This document shows positions 17,642-25,252 of a stretch of 64,000 nt of DNA, one piece after another. The DNA is from Lachnospiraceae bacterium (GTDB lineage Bacteria; Bacillota; Clostridia; Lachnospirales; Lachnospiraceae): positions 52,502 to 116,501 of the forward strand of contig JAGBMJ010000004.1 of the NCBI GenBank assembly GCA_017634975.1, given 5' to 3'. The position numbers and the translations under genes are program-made. A model generated the notes under the pieces. It was not told where the DNA came from. It searched no databases and saw only the letters and a program-made list of their open reading frames with translations. Positions within the stretch are counted from its first letter, which is position 1, and each line of letters opens with the position of its first letter.

Positions 17642-17673
17642 TTGCATTTTGCCTGTATTTGGGAGTATATAAT
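17642..17673 (+). promoter_or_regulatory. Candidate promoter for the small Cys-rich protein / GNAT / DHFR-GNAT run
   Basis: TTGCAT (17642-17647) lies 18 bp before TATATA (17666-17671), which overlaps a TATAAT at 17668-17673. It sits about 120 bp before the first ATG of three closely spaced genes. Assigned by eye only. Confidence 0.4.
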
Positions 17674-17794
17674 AGGAGTGGATAATAAAAGGGTGAGAAA
17701 AAGAGAGCAGGGAAAGCATTAACACTTAAGAAAAAAGTTGTAGGGCTCTCCGGGGGATTCGGGACAGGAGAAACTGACAACGCAGGGGGAAAAA

Positions 17795-17965
17795 ATGGCG
17801 GACAATGAAAAGAAGAAATGCCAGGATTGTTATTACTGGCAGGGGTCTTGTTTGTGTGGTGATTCGAAAAACTACGGGAAGTGGATTTTTGTGAAAGCAT
17901 GTGAGCATTGGTGTTTACATCCGGAAGAGAAGAAGGAAACAGAGCAGGGGCAAGACGAAGAATGA
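17795..17965 (+). CDS. Small Cys/Trp-rich protein (56 aa)
   Basis: ATG 17795 to TGA 17965. It begins MADNEKKKCQDCYYWQGS and contains six cysteines (CxxC near 9-12, CLC near 19-21, then C and C near 36 and 40) with an acidic tail. The spacing suggests a small metal-binding or disulfide-poor zinc-ribbon-like domain. It has a purine-rich ribosome site (CAGGGGGA) and its stop overlaps the ATG of the GNAT gene by 3 bp, which supports real translation. Family not recognised. Confidence 0.6.
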   Translation: MADNEKKKCQDCYYWQGSCLCGDSKNYGKWIFVKACEHWCLHPEEKKETEQGQDEE

Positions 17966-18438
17966 GAGTGTTTCGGAAAATAGAGGCGAAAGATAATGCC
18001 GCAATGGCGGAACTGATCCGAAGTACGCTTAAGAAATGTAAGCTCGATATCCCGGGGACGGCATATTTTGATGAAGGACTGGACCGACTAAGTGAAGTCT
18101 ATGACTGCCCGGGGGCCGGGTATTACGTGCTGGAAGATGCTGAAGGAAGTGTTGTCGGCGGTATCGGGTATGCAAAACTGGATTTTAGGAAGGATACCGC
18201 CGAACTTCAGAAACTTTATCTGGACGAGAGGCAGAGAGGATCGGGATGCGGATATGAAATGATCCGCTTTATTGAGGAACGAATGCGTGAGGATGGCTAC
18301 CGATATGCTTATCTTGAAACGCATGATAATCTTCCGGCGGCGATCCATATCTATGAGAAGTGCGGGTATTCGCAAATAGAAAGGCCGGCAGAAATCGTAC
18401 ACAGCACCATGACCAGGTTCTATTGTAAAAGTCTATAA
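17962..18438 (+). CDS. GNAT-family N-acetyltransferase
   Basis: 158 aa from ATG 17962, coupled to the small Cys-rich gene. The GNAT motif A is visible (LYLDERQRGSGCGYEMIRFIEE, the acetyl-CoA pyrophosphate loop), followed by a C-terminal NLPAAIHIYEKCGY segment typical of motif B. Substrate unknown. The next gene, DHFR-GNAT, begins 20 bp later. Confidence 0.88.
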   Translation: MRVFRKIEAKDNAAMAELIRSTLKKCKLDIPGTAYFDEGLDRLSEVYDCPGAGYYVLEDAEGSVVGGIGYAKLDFRKDTAELQKLYLDERQRGSGCGYEMIRFIEERMREDGYRYAYLETHDNLPAAIHIYEKCGYSQIERPAEIVHSTMTRFYCKSL

Positions 18439-18458
18439 TGAAAAAAGGAGAGTCGTAT

Positions 18459-19463
18459 ATGATAGGTCTGATCGTTGCGCGTTCTCGAAATAACGTGATC
18501 GGAAAAAACGGACAGATCCCATGGAGGATCAAAGGCGAGCAGAAACAGTTTAAGGAACTGACCACGGGGAATGTAGTGGTGATGGGAAGAAAATCCTATG
18601 AGGAGATCGGACATCCGCTGCCGAACCGTCTCAATATCATTGTTTCGCGGACAGCTAAGTATGAAGGGGAGAATTTGCTGACGGCATCTTCCGTGCAGGA
18701 GGCGGTTACCATGGCGGTGGATGCCGATGCACACCGGCGTGCCGGGTTTGTTCCTAAGGGAGAAGTGAACGTCTATATTTCGGGCGGATATGGTCTGTAC
18801 AAAGAGGCGATCCCGTTTGTGGATAAGATGTATATCACGGAAGTGGATACCGTAGTCGAAGATGGTGATGTATTTTTTCCGGAGTTTGATGCAGATGCAT
18901 TTGAGAAAAAGACCGGTGTGAGCGGCGGAGATGAGATACGCTTTACGCGCACGATGTACACCAGACGTGTACAGGTAAAGAAGATCGGAGACAGGGAGAT
19001 CACTTATCGTAAGCTTACGGAAACCGATCTAGAAACGTTTATCCGTATGCGGATCAATCAGCTGACGGAAGAGTATACTTCGGAAGGACGTGAGGTACCG
19101 AAGAATGTGGACCTTGCGGGAGCATTAACGGAATATTATCACCGGCATCTGGCAGATGGCACGTTTGTTTCATGGCTCGCGCTGGACGGAAAGACGATCG
19201 TCGGGACAAGCGGGATGTCCTTTGTAGAGAAACCGCCGTATTTCACTTGCCCTACAGGAAGGCTGGGACTGCTGTCGAGTATGTTTACCGATCCGGATCA
19301 CCGGCGGATGGGGATCGCACAGGATCTGCTGAACCGAGTGGTGGAAGAAGCCAGAGACTATGGCTGCGGTTCGGTGTGGATCACAGCATCCGATATGGGA
19401 GTGAAACTATACACGGCATACGGGTTTGAACACAACGGTAATTTTATGCAGTACCGTTTTTAA
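18459..19463 (+). CDS. Dihydrofolate reductase fused to a GNAT acetyltransferase
   Basis: 334 aa from ATG 18459, chosen because AAAAGGAGA precedes it. Residues 1-170 are a DHFR: MIGLIVARSRNNVIGKNGQIPW, the catalytic acidic residue as Glu in GEQKQFKELT, the NADPH loop VVMGRKSYEEIG, and YISGGYGLYKEAIP. Residues about 180-334 are a GNAT domain with PDHRRMGIAQDLLNRVV and a final AYGFEHNGNFMQY. DHFR reduces dihydrofolate to tetrahydrofolate; the acetyltransferase substrate is unknown. The reading frame is continuous, so this is a genuine fusion unless the assembly has an error. Confidence 0.88.
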   Translation: MIGLIVARSRNNVIGKNGQIPWRIKGEQKQFKELTTGNVVVMGRKSYEEIGHPLPNRLNIIVSRTAKYEGENLLTASSVQEAVTMAVDADAHRRAGFVPKGEVNVYISGGYGLYKEAIPFVDKMYITEVDTVVEDGDVFFPEFDADAFEKKTGVSGGDEIRFTRTMYTRRVQVKKIGDREITYRKLTETDLETFIRMRINQLTEEYTSEGREVPKNVDLAGALTEYYHRHLADGTFVSWLALDGKTIVGTSGMSFVEKPPYFTCPTGRLGLLSSMFTDPDHRRMGIAQDLLNRVVEEARDYGCGSVWITASDMGVKLYTAYGFEHNGNFMQYRF

Positions 19464-19575
19464 CTAAAGGGACAAAATGAAGAAAGCAGTTTTGTATGCT
19501 CCCTATGGCTGCTATGGTATGTAACAATGGCGAAGACACCAACGGGGCAGTGTTCCGGAGGAGAGGAAAAGGTAT

Positions 19576-20322
19576 ATGAAAGAATTCTACATTGATTGTG
19601 ATGGGATCCAATTGCATGCGAAACTGGATATGCCGGAAGGCGCAGAGAAATGTCCGTTGTGCATCCTGATCCACGGGTTTACCGGACATATGGAAGAAGC
19701 ACATCTGATCACGGCACAGAAGGCAATGAACGAAGCCGGTGTGGCAGTGCTGCGTGCGGAGATGTACGGTCACGGCGGCAGTGATGGGGAGTTTCGGAAA
19801 CACACTTTGTATAAATGGGTGACTAATGCGCTGGCTGTGGTGGCGTATGCCCGGAAACTGGATTTTGTGACGGATCTGTATCTGTGCGGTCATTCCCAGG
19901 GAGGACTTCTGACAATGCTGATCGGGGGGATGTGCAGGGATGAGCTTAAGGGAATCCTTCCCTTGTCGCCGGCCTGGATGATCCCGGATTATGCACGGAA
20001 AGGAAATCTGCTTGGTGTGGATTTTGATCCTTTGCATCTTCCGGATAAGCTGCCTGTCTGGGATACCGCACTGGATGCCGATTATATCCGTGTGGCACAG
20101 ACCATCCATGTAGAAGATGAGATCGATCGTTATGACGGGCCGGTACTTTTGATCCATGGAGGAATCGATGATGTGGTGCCGATGGCCTATGTGGAGAAGG
20201 CTGCAAAGCTGTATAAAAACGCAAAACTGGTAGTGATCCCGGGAGCGCACCATTGCTATGACGGTCATCTGGAGGAACTGGCAGATACGATCCGTGCGTT
20301 TTTTAAGGAGCGCACAGAGTGA
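19576..20322 (+). CDS. Alpha/beta hydrolase (feruloyl/cinnamoyl esterase-like)
   Basis: 248 aa. The oxyanion region ILIHGFTGH is near 34-42 and the nucleophile elbow GHSQGG puts Ser near residue 108. The acidic residue is in HGGIDDVVP near 197 and the His in GAHHCYD near 227. Overall it resembles the cytoplasmic cinnamoyl/feruloyl esterases of rumen and gut Firmicutes (Est1E-like), with an inserted lid at 135-175. No signal peptide. Specific substrate uncertain. Confidence 0.85.
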   Translation: MKEFYIDCDGIQLHAKLDMPEGAEKCPLCILIHGFTGHMEEAHLITAQKAMNEAGVAVLRAEMYGHGGSDGEFRKHTLYKWVTNALAVVAYARKLDFVTDLYLCGHSQGGLLTMLIGGMCRDELKGILPLSPAWMIPDYARKGNLLGVDFDPLHLPDKLPVWDTALDADYIRVAQTIHVEDEIDRYDGPVLLIHGGIDDVVPMAYVEKAAKLYKNAKLVVIPGAHHCYDGHLEELADTIRAFFKERTE

Positions 20323-20364
20323 CTGCCGATACCGGCAGGAGGATGTCGGGTCGGAACTTTGTAC

Positions 20365-20393
20365 TTGCAATTGTATTTTTTCTGTGTTACGAT
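20365..20393 (+). promoter_or_regulatory. Promoter of the ABC-F leader transcript
   Basis: TTGCAA (20365-20370) and TACGAT (20388-20393) are 17 bp apart. The predicted start is near 20400, about 325 nt before the ABC-F start codon, leaving a long structured leader. Confidence 0.5.
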
Positions 20394-20444
20394 TCTTTTT
20401 GGAAGTAAAAGAAAGGGCGCGATAGCGCACAGGTGATAGGGATA

Positions 20445-20459
20445 ATGCGTATTAGATAA
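20445..20459 (+). CDS. Candidate leader peptide Met-Arg-Ile-Arg
   Basis: ATG CGT ATT AGA TAA, with AGGTG 9 nt upstream as ribosome site. The peptide fits the Arg/Lys-X-Arg/Lys pattern at which macrolide-bound ribosomes stall (as in ErmDL). It lies inside the 5' strand of the first leader terminator. Too short to be supported by coding statistics; position and motif are the evidence. Confidence 0.45.
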   Translation: MRIR

Positions 20460-20577
20460 TTTGGTTTGAGTTTACACGTTCTGTTAAAGGTTGCGGTTTT
20501 CTGCAGCTTGTTTGTGTACGCTTATCCGGATTATCATGCGGTTATCACCTTTTTTGTATATAGGGTGTTTTATTGTG

Positions 20578-20614
20578 TGAGTCTGTTTTGCGTATGCAAA
20601 GCAGACTCATTTTT
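20578..20614 (+). terminator. Second leader terminator before the ABC-F gene
   Basis: GAGTCTGTTTTGC (20579-20591), a 4-nt loop and GCAAAGCAGACTC (20596-20608) form a 13-bp stem with one G-T pair, followed by TTTTTG. It lies between the leader and the ABC-F gene on the same strand. Confidence 0.75.
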
Positions 20615-20634
20615 GTTTTACCGGGCGAGGACGC

Positions 20635-20706
20635 GTGAGGACGCGGGGACGGTCCTTCTGTCCTCATCCCGTGAGGACGCGGGGACGGTCCTTCTGTCCT
20701 CATCCC
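20635..20706. repeat. Two tandem 36-bp units of the dispersed GGACGGTCC palindrome
   Basis: The 36-bp unit occurs twice without change (20635-20670 and 20671-20706). Each unit contains a palindrome copy, TGAGGAC...GTCCTCA, at 20636-20666 and 20672-20702. A partial copy (GAGGACGCG) precedes them at 20627. They fill the space between the second leader terminator and the ABC-F ribosome site. Confidence 0.9.
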
Positions 20707-20724
20707 GGAAGGAAGGTGATGCAA

Positions 20725-22269
20725 ATGTTTCAGATAAAAAAAGTGACTTTGACACACAGGAAAGATTTAAGAACGATCCTGGAGGATTTCTCTCTGGTAC
20801 TTAACGACGGTGACCGTGTCGTGATGATCGGGGAGGAAGGAAACGGCAAATCCAGTCTGATGAAGTGGATCGTAAATCCGGCGATGGTAGAGGATTATAT
20901 CGAAGCAGAAGGAGAAAAAGCGGATGGTGGTGAAGTTTTGGGCTATCTGCCGCAGGAACTGTCGGAAGAGGATAAGAAAAAAAGTGTTTATGAGTTTTTC
21001 TGTGAAAGTGCTCATTTTGCAGAACAGACACCGAAGGAAATGGCATCGCTGGCAAAGAGATTCGGAGTGGAGAAGGAATTCTGTTATCGAGATCAGAAAA
21101 TGCAGACGCTGTCCGGCGGAGAGCGTGTGAAAGCGCAGATGATGCGGATCCTGATGGGAAGGCCAACGGTATTGCTCTTGGATGAACCGTCCAATGATAT
21201 CGATATCGAAACGCTGGAAGTGATGGAACGCCTGATCAACAGCTGGAAGGGAGCGGTATTGTTTATATCGCATGATGAGACACTGATCGAGCATACTGCA
21301 AACCGTGTGGTGCATTTTGAGCAGATACGCCGTAAAACAAAGTGTCGTCATACCGTGGCGAATATGCCGTACCGTCAGTATGTGGAAGAGCGGTTGCATA
21401 ATTTTGAGAAGCAGGAACAGATGGCGATCACGGACCGCAAGGAAAAGGAGATACGCGAGGCAAAGTACCGTCGTCTGTTGCAGCAGGTAGAACATGCGCA
21501 AGGCGCAGTTTCCAGACAGGCACCATCAGTCGGAAAGAATTTGAAAGACAAAATGCACTCCGTAAAAGCGATGGGCAAACGCTTTGAAAGACTGGATGAG
21601 CAGATGACGGAAATGCCGGAGCAGGAGGAAGCCATCTTCTTTAAGCTGGGCGATAAAGAAAGCACGATCCCGGCCGGCAAATGGGTATTGCAGTATGCGG
21701 CAGATCAGTTGAAAAGTGTGGATGGCAGTCGTGTGCTGGCAGAGAACATAGAACTGAAGATCCGCGGGGCGGAAAAGATCGCAATCGTAGGTACGAACGG
21801 CTGCGGAAAAACTACGCTTCTTAGCATATTGGCAAAAGAACTGCTGGCGAGAGAAGATATCAGAGCGGAATATATGACGCAGGATTATGAAAAACTGCTT
21901 GATATGGATGAGACACCGGTGGATTATCTGGATACTTCCGGAGACAAGGAAGAGCGTACCAGAATACGAACTTATCTTGGAGCATTGAAGTACACCGCTG
22001 ATGAAATGGAGCATCCGATCCGGGAACTATCCGGCGGTCAGAAGGCAAAAGTATTGCTGCTTAAGCTCAGCATGTCGGGAGCAAATGTACTGATCTTGGA
22101 TGAGCCGACACGGAACTTTTCACCTTTGTCCGGTTCGGTGATACGAAAGATGCTTAAGGATTTTCCGGGAGCTGTCATCAGCGTATCGCACGACAGAAAA
22201 TATCTGGAAGAAGTGTGTGATAAGGTCTATCGTCTTACACCGGAGGGATTGCATGAAGACGTGGGGTGA
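20725..22269 (+). CDS. ABC-F family protein, probable ribosomal-protection (antibiotic resistance) type
   Basis: 514 aa from ATG 20725 (AAGGAAGG correctly spaced; ATG 20719 is closer than usual). Two ABC domains in one chain and no membrane segment. Domain 1 has GEEGNGKSS near 31-39, signature LSGGERVKAQ near 131 and DEPSNDIDIE near 153. A basic, helical inter-domain linker lies at about 225-285. Domain 2 has GTNGCGKTT near 355, LSGGQKAKV near 434 and DEPTRNFSPLSG near 457. ARE-ABC-F proteins bind stalled ribosomes and dislodge macrolides, lincosamides, streptogramins or pleuromutilins. The attenuator-like leader supports a resistance role. The stop TGA is the first three bases of a palindrome copy. 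Confidence 0.9.
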   Translation: MFQIKKVTLTHRKDLRTILEDFSLVLNDGDRVVMIGEEGNGKSSLMKWIVNPAMVEDYIEAEGEKADGGEVLGYLPQELSEEDKKKSVYEFFCESAHFAEQTPKEMASLAKRFGVEKEFCYRDQKMQTLSGGERVKAQMMRILMGRPTVLLLDEPSNDIDIETLEVMERLINSWKGAVLFISHDETLIEHTANRVVHFEQIRRKTKCRHTVANMPYRQYVEERLHNFEKQEQMAITDRKEKEIREAKYRRLLQQVEHAQGAVSRQAPSVGKNLKDKMHSVKAMGKRFERLDEQMTEMPEQEEAIFFKLGDKESTIPAGKWVLQYAADQLKSVDGSRVLAENIELKIRGAEKIAIVGTNGCGKTTLLSILAKELLAREDIRAEYMTQDYEKLLDMDETPVDYLDTSGDKEERTRIRTYLGALKYTADEMEHPIRELSGGQKAKVLLLKLSMSGANVLILDEPTRNFSPLSGSVIRKMLKDFPGAVISVSHDRKYLEEVCDKVYRLTPEGLHEDVG

Positions 22270-22297
22270 GGACGTGGGGACAGACCCCGCGTCCTCA
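22267..22297. repeat. Palindrome copy (variant core) at the ABC-F stop codon
   Basis: TGAGGAC...GTCCTCA outer arms with the inner arms GTGGGG and CCCCGC, so this copy is nearly a full palindrome and lacks the GGACGGTCC core. Its first three bases are the ABC-F stop. Confidence 0.85.
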
Positions 22298-22302
22298 CTG
22301 CT

Positions 22303-22605
22303 GAGGTTATCGGAAGCGTCGGCTGTACCTATTACGAGGATACAGGAAAAATAGGGATCTGCTACTTTGTCGGCGCGGATTACCGAAAAAAGGGATATAC
22401 GACAGAAGCAGTTAATGCTTATGTTGATTTCTTCTTTAAACACTATAATGAGAATGATATTATAGCAACGATACTTGCCTCAAACGTTTCGTCCGCCAGG
22501 ACTGCGGAAAAAACAGGCTTCCGGCTTCTAGAGACGAAGATGTATAAGGATATCTTCGATGAGGAGGAACGGCTGTATCACTTTTATGAGTACTCCCGTA
22601 AATAG
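22303..22605 (+). pseudogene. GNAT acetyltransferase, 5'-truncated at a repeat
   Basis: An open frame without a start translates to the C-terminal two thirds of a GNAT protein (begins EVIGSVGCTYYED, has YRKKGYTTEAVNAY as acetyl-CoA loop, then SNVSSARTAEKTGFRLLE) and stops at TAG 22603-22605. The N-terminal third is missing, and the homology begins within 6 bp of the palindrome copy at 22267-22297. The gene was probably cut by insertion or recombination at the repeat. No ribosome site or start codon fits. Confidence 0.8.
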
Positions 22606-22643
22606 AAAACAATTGGGTGATAATACACAGTGGAGGAGACAGA

Positions 22644-23465
22644 ATGAACTTTTTTATAGAAGGAATACAGGGAGCGGGCAAGAGCACATTGACAGGACGC
22701 CTGGCAGAGCTGCTGCCTGATCATAAAGTGTTTCGTGAAGGGGATCATAATCCCGTGGAACTGGCGTGGTGTGCCTATATGACGAAGGAACAATATGAGG
22801 CAGTGCTGGTAAAATATGAACAGATTGCAGAGGAGATCAAAGCAAACACGATCACGGAGCCGGAGTATCAACGCAAAGATCAAGCAGAATGCGGAGAAGA
22901 AGGAATCCGGTATATCGTGACATATACACGTATCATCACCGATATTCCGGGTTTTCATAAGGATCTGGAACAGTATGAGATCTATAACGGAAGGATAGCG
23001 GGAGAGGATTTTGAAAGGATCATTCTGTCCAGATATGCAAGATGGCATGGGGAGAGGCAGATCTTTGAGTGCTCCTTCTTTCAGAATATCGTGGAAGACT
23101 TTATCCTGTATTCTGAGATGCCGGAGGAGGAGATTCTGGAGTTTTACAAGCGCTTGAAACAGGTTTTAAGCGGACGTGAATATAAGATTGTATATCTTGA
23201 TGTGGAGGATGTTGCGGAAGGGATCGATATCATCCGAAAAGAGCGCGTGGATGGAAACGGAAATGAGATGTGGTTTCCGCTTATGATGGAATACCTGAAG
23301 CAGAGCCCGCGGGGATTGCGTCAGGGATGGAAAGATTTTGATGATCTGGTAGGACATCTGGAACACCGGAAATCTGTTGAATTGCGAATACTAAGAGATA
23401 TATTCCCGGAACATGCGCTGATTCTGAGATCAAAAGACTACGATCTCACATCGATCACCGTATGA
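22644..23465 (+). CDS. P-loop nucleotide/small-molecule kinase-like protein
   Basis: 273 aa from ATG 22644, preceded by GGAGGAG. It has an N-terminal Walker A, GIQGAGKST, at residues 6-14, then EGDHNPVELAW near 35-45 and YARWHGERQIFECSFFQN near 135-152, like the substrate-lid region of deoxynucleoside/adenylate-kinase-type folds. Similar proteins occur widely in Clostridia without an established substrate. It stands alone between the GNAT remnant and an esterase. Confidence 0.7.
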   Translation: MNFFIEGIQGAGKSTLTGRLAELLPDHKVFREGDHNPVELAWCAYMTKEQYEAVLVKYEQIAEEIKANTITEPEYQRKDQAECGEEGIRYIVTYTRIITDIPGFHKDLEQYEIYNGRIAGEDFERIILSRYARWHGERQIFECSFFQNIVEDFILYSEMPEEEILEFYKRLKQVLSGREYKIVYLDVEDVAEGIDIIRKERVDGNGNEMWFPLMMEYLKQSPRGLRQGWKDFDDLVGHLEHRKSVELRILRDIFPEHALILRSKDYDLTSITV

Positions 23466-23567
23466 AAGTAATAGGGTGTACAATATGGTATACTTTTAAA
23501 TATCCTCCCAAGAGGGAGGGATGACAATTCAACCGATAAGCAGAGATTGGAGAAACGGAGGAAAACA

Positions 23568-24203
23568 GTGGTACGATATGAGTATGGAAATAAGGATGCA
23601 ACCCATGTTCTGGTGCAAATGGTGGGAGTACACGAAATGTCCGGATTGGAAAATGAGATTGCCCTGATCCGGAAGGAAGCGGGAGATGATTTTTCTTTTG
23701 TTGCTTTTTTGGTGAACGATTGGAACAGAGAATTGTCGCCGTGGACAGCAGCACCGGTATTCGGAAAAGAAGGGTTTGGAGACGGTGCGGCGGATACTCT
23801 TGCCTCGATACTGACAGAGTTGAAAGAGAACGGAAAAAAGTATTATCTTGGCGGGTATTCTTTGGCCGGATTATTCGCGCTTTGGAGCGGATACCAGACG
23901 GATGTCTTTTCCGGGATCGCAGCAGCATCCCCTTCAATATGGTTTCCAGGATTCATCGATTATATGCGAAAAGAAAACTTTCGTCCGGAACTGGTTTATC
24001 TGAGTCTGGGAGACCGGGAGGAGAAGACAAAAAATGCCGTAATGTCAAAAGTGGGTGATGGTATCCGTTTTGCATACGAACATTTTCAAAATTGCGGTAA
24101 AAAAACGGTTCTGGAATGGAATGAAGGAAATCATTTCAAAGATGCCGATGTGCGTACAGCCAAAGCATTTGCGTGGCTGCTGAAGCAGGAAAGAATTCTT
24201 TGA
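23568..24203 (+). CDS. Alpha/beta-hydrolase fold esterase-like protein
   Basis: 211 aa from GTG 23568 with CGGAGG 6 nt upstream; an in-frame TTG lies 21 bp earlier. The nucleophile elbow is GGYSLAG (Ser near 102). It then has FSGIAAASPSIWFPGF and a C-terminal His in GNHFKDAD near 193, which resembles the putative esterase (IroE/enterochelin-esterase-like) group. No signal peptide. The stop TGA is the first three bases of a palindrome copy. Confidence 0.7.
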   Translation: MVRYEYGNKDATHVLVQMVGVHEMSGLENEIALIRKEAGDDFSFVAFLVNDWNRELSPWTAAPVFGKEGFGDGAADTLASILTELKENGKKYYLGGYSLAGLFALWSGYQTDVFSGIAAASPSIWFPGFIDYMRKENFRPELVYLSLGDREEKTKNAVMSKVGDGIRFAYEHFQNCGKKTVLEWNEGNHFKDADVRTAKAFAWLLKQERIL

Positions 24204-24261
24204 GGACGCGGGGACGGTCCTATTGTCCTCAGAGGACAGGGGGACGGTCCTATTGTCCTCA
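24201..24261. repeat. Two adjacent palindrome copies on the 3' side of the RAYT gene
   Basis: Copies at 24201-24231 and 24231-24261 share one base and have the same orientation; both have the core GGGGACGGTCCTATTGTCC. The first starts with the stop codon of the esterase gene. They end 42 bp from the RAYT stop. Confidence 0.9.
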
Positions 24262-24303
24262 ACTTCATTGCGGGGACATATCCCAACGATCAATGATGCC
24301 TGT

Positions 24304-25050
24304 TCATCCGCATTTCAGTATACGTTCAATCGTGATTTTCGGTATATCTGCCAGTCTGGCCAGTTGGCGGATTGATATGCCGCAGTCATGCATGTTGTGC
24401 ACAAAAACAGACAACTCTTTTTTGTTGCCGGGATGATAGTGCTTTTTCCCAATGGAAATAATAGTTTTTGCTTCGCTGTCGGAGATTGTATGGCGCTCAT
24501 CCATATCCACAACATCCGCTGCTTCAATATGATTGAAATATTTCCTGAGATTTTGGCTGCGCAACAGTTCTTTTGCGATAGCCGTATCCGACAAGCCGGA
24601 TTTTGAAGTGCAGTAATCCAAGGCGCTGCTATATGCATAATCTTCAACGCGTTTGCATATGCCGGCAACTACAGGATTCTGAATAATATAGCGAAGTACG
24701 GTCAAAAAATATGCATCATCTTCTACCGGTATGCTTCGAAATCTGTCTTGAAATAAATGACCGCAGCGATTATACTTTTTATTGTACCAAAACACGTAGG
24801 AATCTCCGATTCGTTTTATTGCCTGACCTATTGGTTCGTGGTCCGACCGGATAAGCAAATGAATATGATTTCCCATCAGACAATATGCATATAATTCGAA
24901 TTGCGAAATTTCCTTATAACGTCCAAGTGTAGAGATCAGACGTTCATAATCTCTTGGTTCGTGAAAAATCTGTTGTTTGTTGACGCCTCGCATCATGACG
25001 TGATAAGTGTTAGTGCTACTGATGATCCTTGATTTTCGCCCCATTGGCAT
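24304..25050 (-). CDS. REP-associated tyrosine transposase (RAYT, Y1/HUH family)
   Basis: 248 aa from ATG 25050 with AAAGAAAGGA before it. The Y1 transposase fold is clear: NTYHVMMRGVNKQQIF near 15-30, the HUH motif in GNHIHLLIR near 64-72, the region FQDRFRSIPVEDDAYFLTVL, and the catalytic Tyr in LRYIIQNPVVAG near 122. This FRSIPVEDD...RYIxQNP pattern is diagnostic of TnpA-REP proteins rather than IS200/IS605. A C-terminal helix-turn-helix (SIRQLARLADIPKITIERIL) follows. RAYTs nick single-stranded REP palindromes. Palindrome copies flank this gene on both sides at 24201-24261 and 25198-25228. Confidence 0.93.
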   Translation of the reverse strand: MPMGRKSRIISSTNTYHVMMRGVNKQQIFHEPRDYERLISTLGRYKEISQFELYAYCLMGNHIHLLIRSDHEPIGQAIKRIGDSYVFWYNKKYNRCGHLFQDRFRSIPVEDDAYFLTVLRYIIQNPVVAGICKRVEDYAYSSALDYCTSKSGLSDTAIAKELLRSQNLRKYFNHIEAADVVDMDERHTISDSEAKTIISIGKKHYHPGNKKELSVFVHNMHDCGISIRQLARLADIPKITIERILKCG

Positions 25051-25197
25051 AAGTCCTTTCTTTGAATGTGCTAAAGTGAAAATACCGGATGTGAATACCC
25101 GAAGATGCGATCGCTTCTTAAGACATTCGGATTTCGAAGCTCGCAATATATAGAGAATAAATGTATATACATAAAATGTCAATAGGAATTCCAAAAT

Positions 25198-25228
25198 TGA
25201 GGACGGGGGGACGGTCCTGTTGTCCTCA
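25198..25228. repeat. Palindrome copy on the 5' side of the RAYT gene
   Basis: TGAGGAC...GGGACGGTCCTGTTGTCCTCA. It lies 148 bp upstream of the RAYT start (minus strand) and 25 bp before the next plus-strand gene. Confidence 0.9.
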
Positions 25229-25252
25229 GATTTTATAAAACGGAGGTGTATT

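Larger units (their letters stand above)
20400..20618 (+). promoter_or_regulatory. Structured attenuator-like leader of the ABC-F gene with tandem terminators
   Basis: After a small GCGC-GATA-GCGC hairpin (20417-20428) the leader can fold into one long interrupted hairpin. AGGTGATA 20431-20438 pairs with TATCACCT 20543-20550, GGATAA with TTATCC, GCGTA 20447-20451 with TACGC 20517-20521, and GTTGCGG with CTGCAGC at the tip. The closing stem runs straight into six T (20550-20555), so it is an intrinsic terminator. Its 5' strand contains a ribosome site and a 4-codon frame. A second terminator (stem 20578-20591/20596-20609, then TTTTT) follows. A ribosome held on the short frame would prevent the first hairpin, the expected logic for antibiotic-inducible ABC-F genes. 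Confidence 0.6.

Noticed and set aside
20400-20557. ABC-F leader as 6S RNA or a known riboswitch
   Set aside because: The closed, interrupted hairpin looked 6S-like, but it is on the ABC-F strand with tandem terminators and a leader frame, and no riboswitch consensus was recognised.
20635-20706. Two 36-bp direct repeats as a CRISPR array
   Set aside because: The units are directly adjacent with no spacers, and the same palindrome is dispersed singly elsewhere; no cas gene is present.
20635-20724. N-terminal extension of the ABC-F protein through the tandem repeats (open frame from 20635)
   Set aside because: The extension translates the repeats themselves and the ribosome site GGAAGGAAGG lies after them; ATG 20725 is the natural start.
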